A stretch of DNA of 64,000 nucleotides from Ophthalmolycus amberensis (lineage: Eukaryota > Chordata > Actinopteri > Perciformes > Zoarcidae), in assembly GCA_024529925.1 (NCBI GenBank), contig JAFEUB010001021.1, positions 1 through 64,000 on the forward strand. The letters are read 5' to 3'. The position numbers were made by a program, and so were the translations under genes. Shown piece by piece: positions 63,427-64,000 of this stretch (its first letter is position 1; every line of letters begins with the position of its first letter). The notes under the pieces are model-generated. The model saw only the letters and a program-made list of their open reading frames with translations, did no database searches and had not been told where the DNA came from.

Positions 63427-63427
<1 letters not shown>

Positions 63428-63502
<75 letters not shown>
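63428..63502 (+). repeat. (GT)n microsatellite, 75 bp
   Basis: A pure GT array, the only long microsatellite right of 47 kb. Confidence 0.97.
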
Positions 63503-63503
<1 letters not shown>

Positions 63504-64000
63504 AAAAGCAATGATCCCACTCAAACAGTAACAGTAAATATGTTTGAAAGTTTGATAGCATTTCACTTTTCTTCATCTCTGTAAAGCACTTCTTCTTTCT
63601 TTGTGAAGAAAATTGCTTTACGAATAAGGTTTTATTAAAAATATTATTTTATTTCTTAATCCTATTTTCTCATTCAATGCTGAATTTTGTTCTGAATCTA
63701 ATTCCCTTTAAATTGAATGTTTAGCTTTTGACAGTTTTAAGTGACAGAGATTATAGATATAAATACATTTTAAGAACTTATTTTAAGTAAGAAATAATAA
63801 TAAATAAATAAATAGAGAGTAGTTTGGATTTTGATGGATTTGTGAGTTTATCTAATGTGGCTATCTCAACCATCGATCTTCATCACTGTGGGGAAAAAAC
63901 ATCTTCTCTGATGGGAAAGTGTAAATGTGTCACTAAATTGCACATGGTGACAAACACTCCCCGTTCACTCTCTCTAACAGGGCGATAGTGTGAAGCTCAG

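Larger units (their letters stand above)
52984..64000 (+). other. putative first intron / intergenic sequence
   Basis: If the 52917 exon is real, this is its first intron, at least 11 kb. Open frames here (for example 55243-55506, 55604-55969, 57611-57952) have no recognisable domain or good splice pairing. Content is AT-rich with interspersed repeats and a single long microsatellite at 63428. Confidence 0.4.

Overview
This is vertebrate, almost certainly teleost (percomorph-like) nuclear DNA. It has multi-exon genes with GT-AG introns, long (CA)n/(GA)n microsatellites, poly-G/poly-C tracts, and many short interspersed elements of kinds common in spiny-rayed fishes. No prokaryotic gene structure, CRISPR array, rRNA or tRNA is visible. 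Most open frames are chance frames or readings of dinucleotide repeats.

Two genes can be named, both on the minus strand in tandem. (1) The 5' part of dusp8 (MAP-kinase phosphatase of the DUSP8/DUSP16 group): a noncoding exon near 24.06-24.4 kb beside a GC-rich promoter with two perfect CREs and a CCAAT box, a 5'UTR plus first coding exon (17809-18202), and a second coding exon (8346-8484). The dual-specificity catalytic exons must lie beyond base 1. (2) A complete ptpn5 (STEP, striatum-enriched protein tyrosine phosphatase) coding region in 12 exons, 35172 down to 28289. It predicts 573 residues with membrane segments, a kinase-interaction motif and an intact PTP domain (WPD, HCSAGIGRTG). 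Its 3'UTR probably runs on towards 25.9 kb, and a splice-bounded 5'UTR exon candidate lies at 40076-40182. Both products act on MAP kinases, so the window holds two adjacent MAPK phosphatase genes.

Right of ptpn5, 41-52 kb is mostly repeats: a 170-bp (CT)n, a (GA)n, MITE-like elements and two LINE 3' ends. At 52.9 kb on the plus strand there is a probable first exon with an ATG and a strong donor; its frame reads as a signal peptide only if one base is removed. I recognise no further exons to 64 kb.

The observations most worth checking are: (UG)n tracts at three ptpn5 3' splice sites, RFX-type X-box motifs upstream of ptpn5, the twin-CRE dusp8 promoter with a strong-Kozak uORF in the 5'UTR, the apparent 1-base shift in the 52.9 kb exon, an orphan splice-bounded open exon at 38.6-38.8 kb, and a near-perfect 24-bp hairpin in the last ptpn5 intron.
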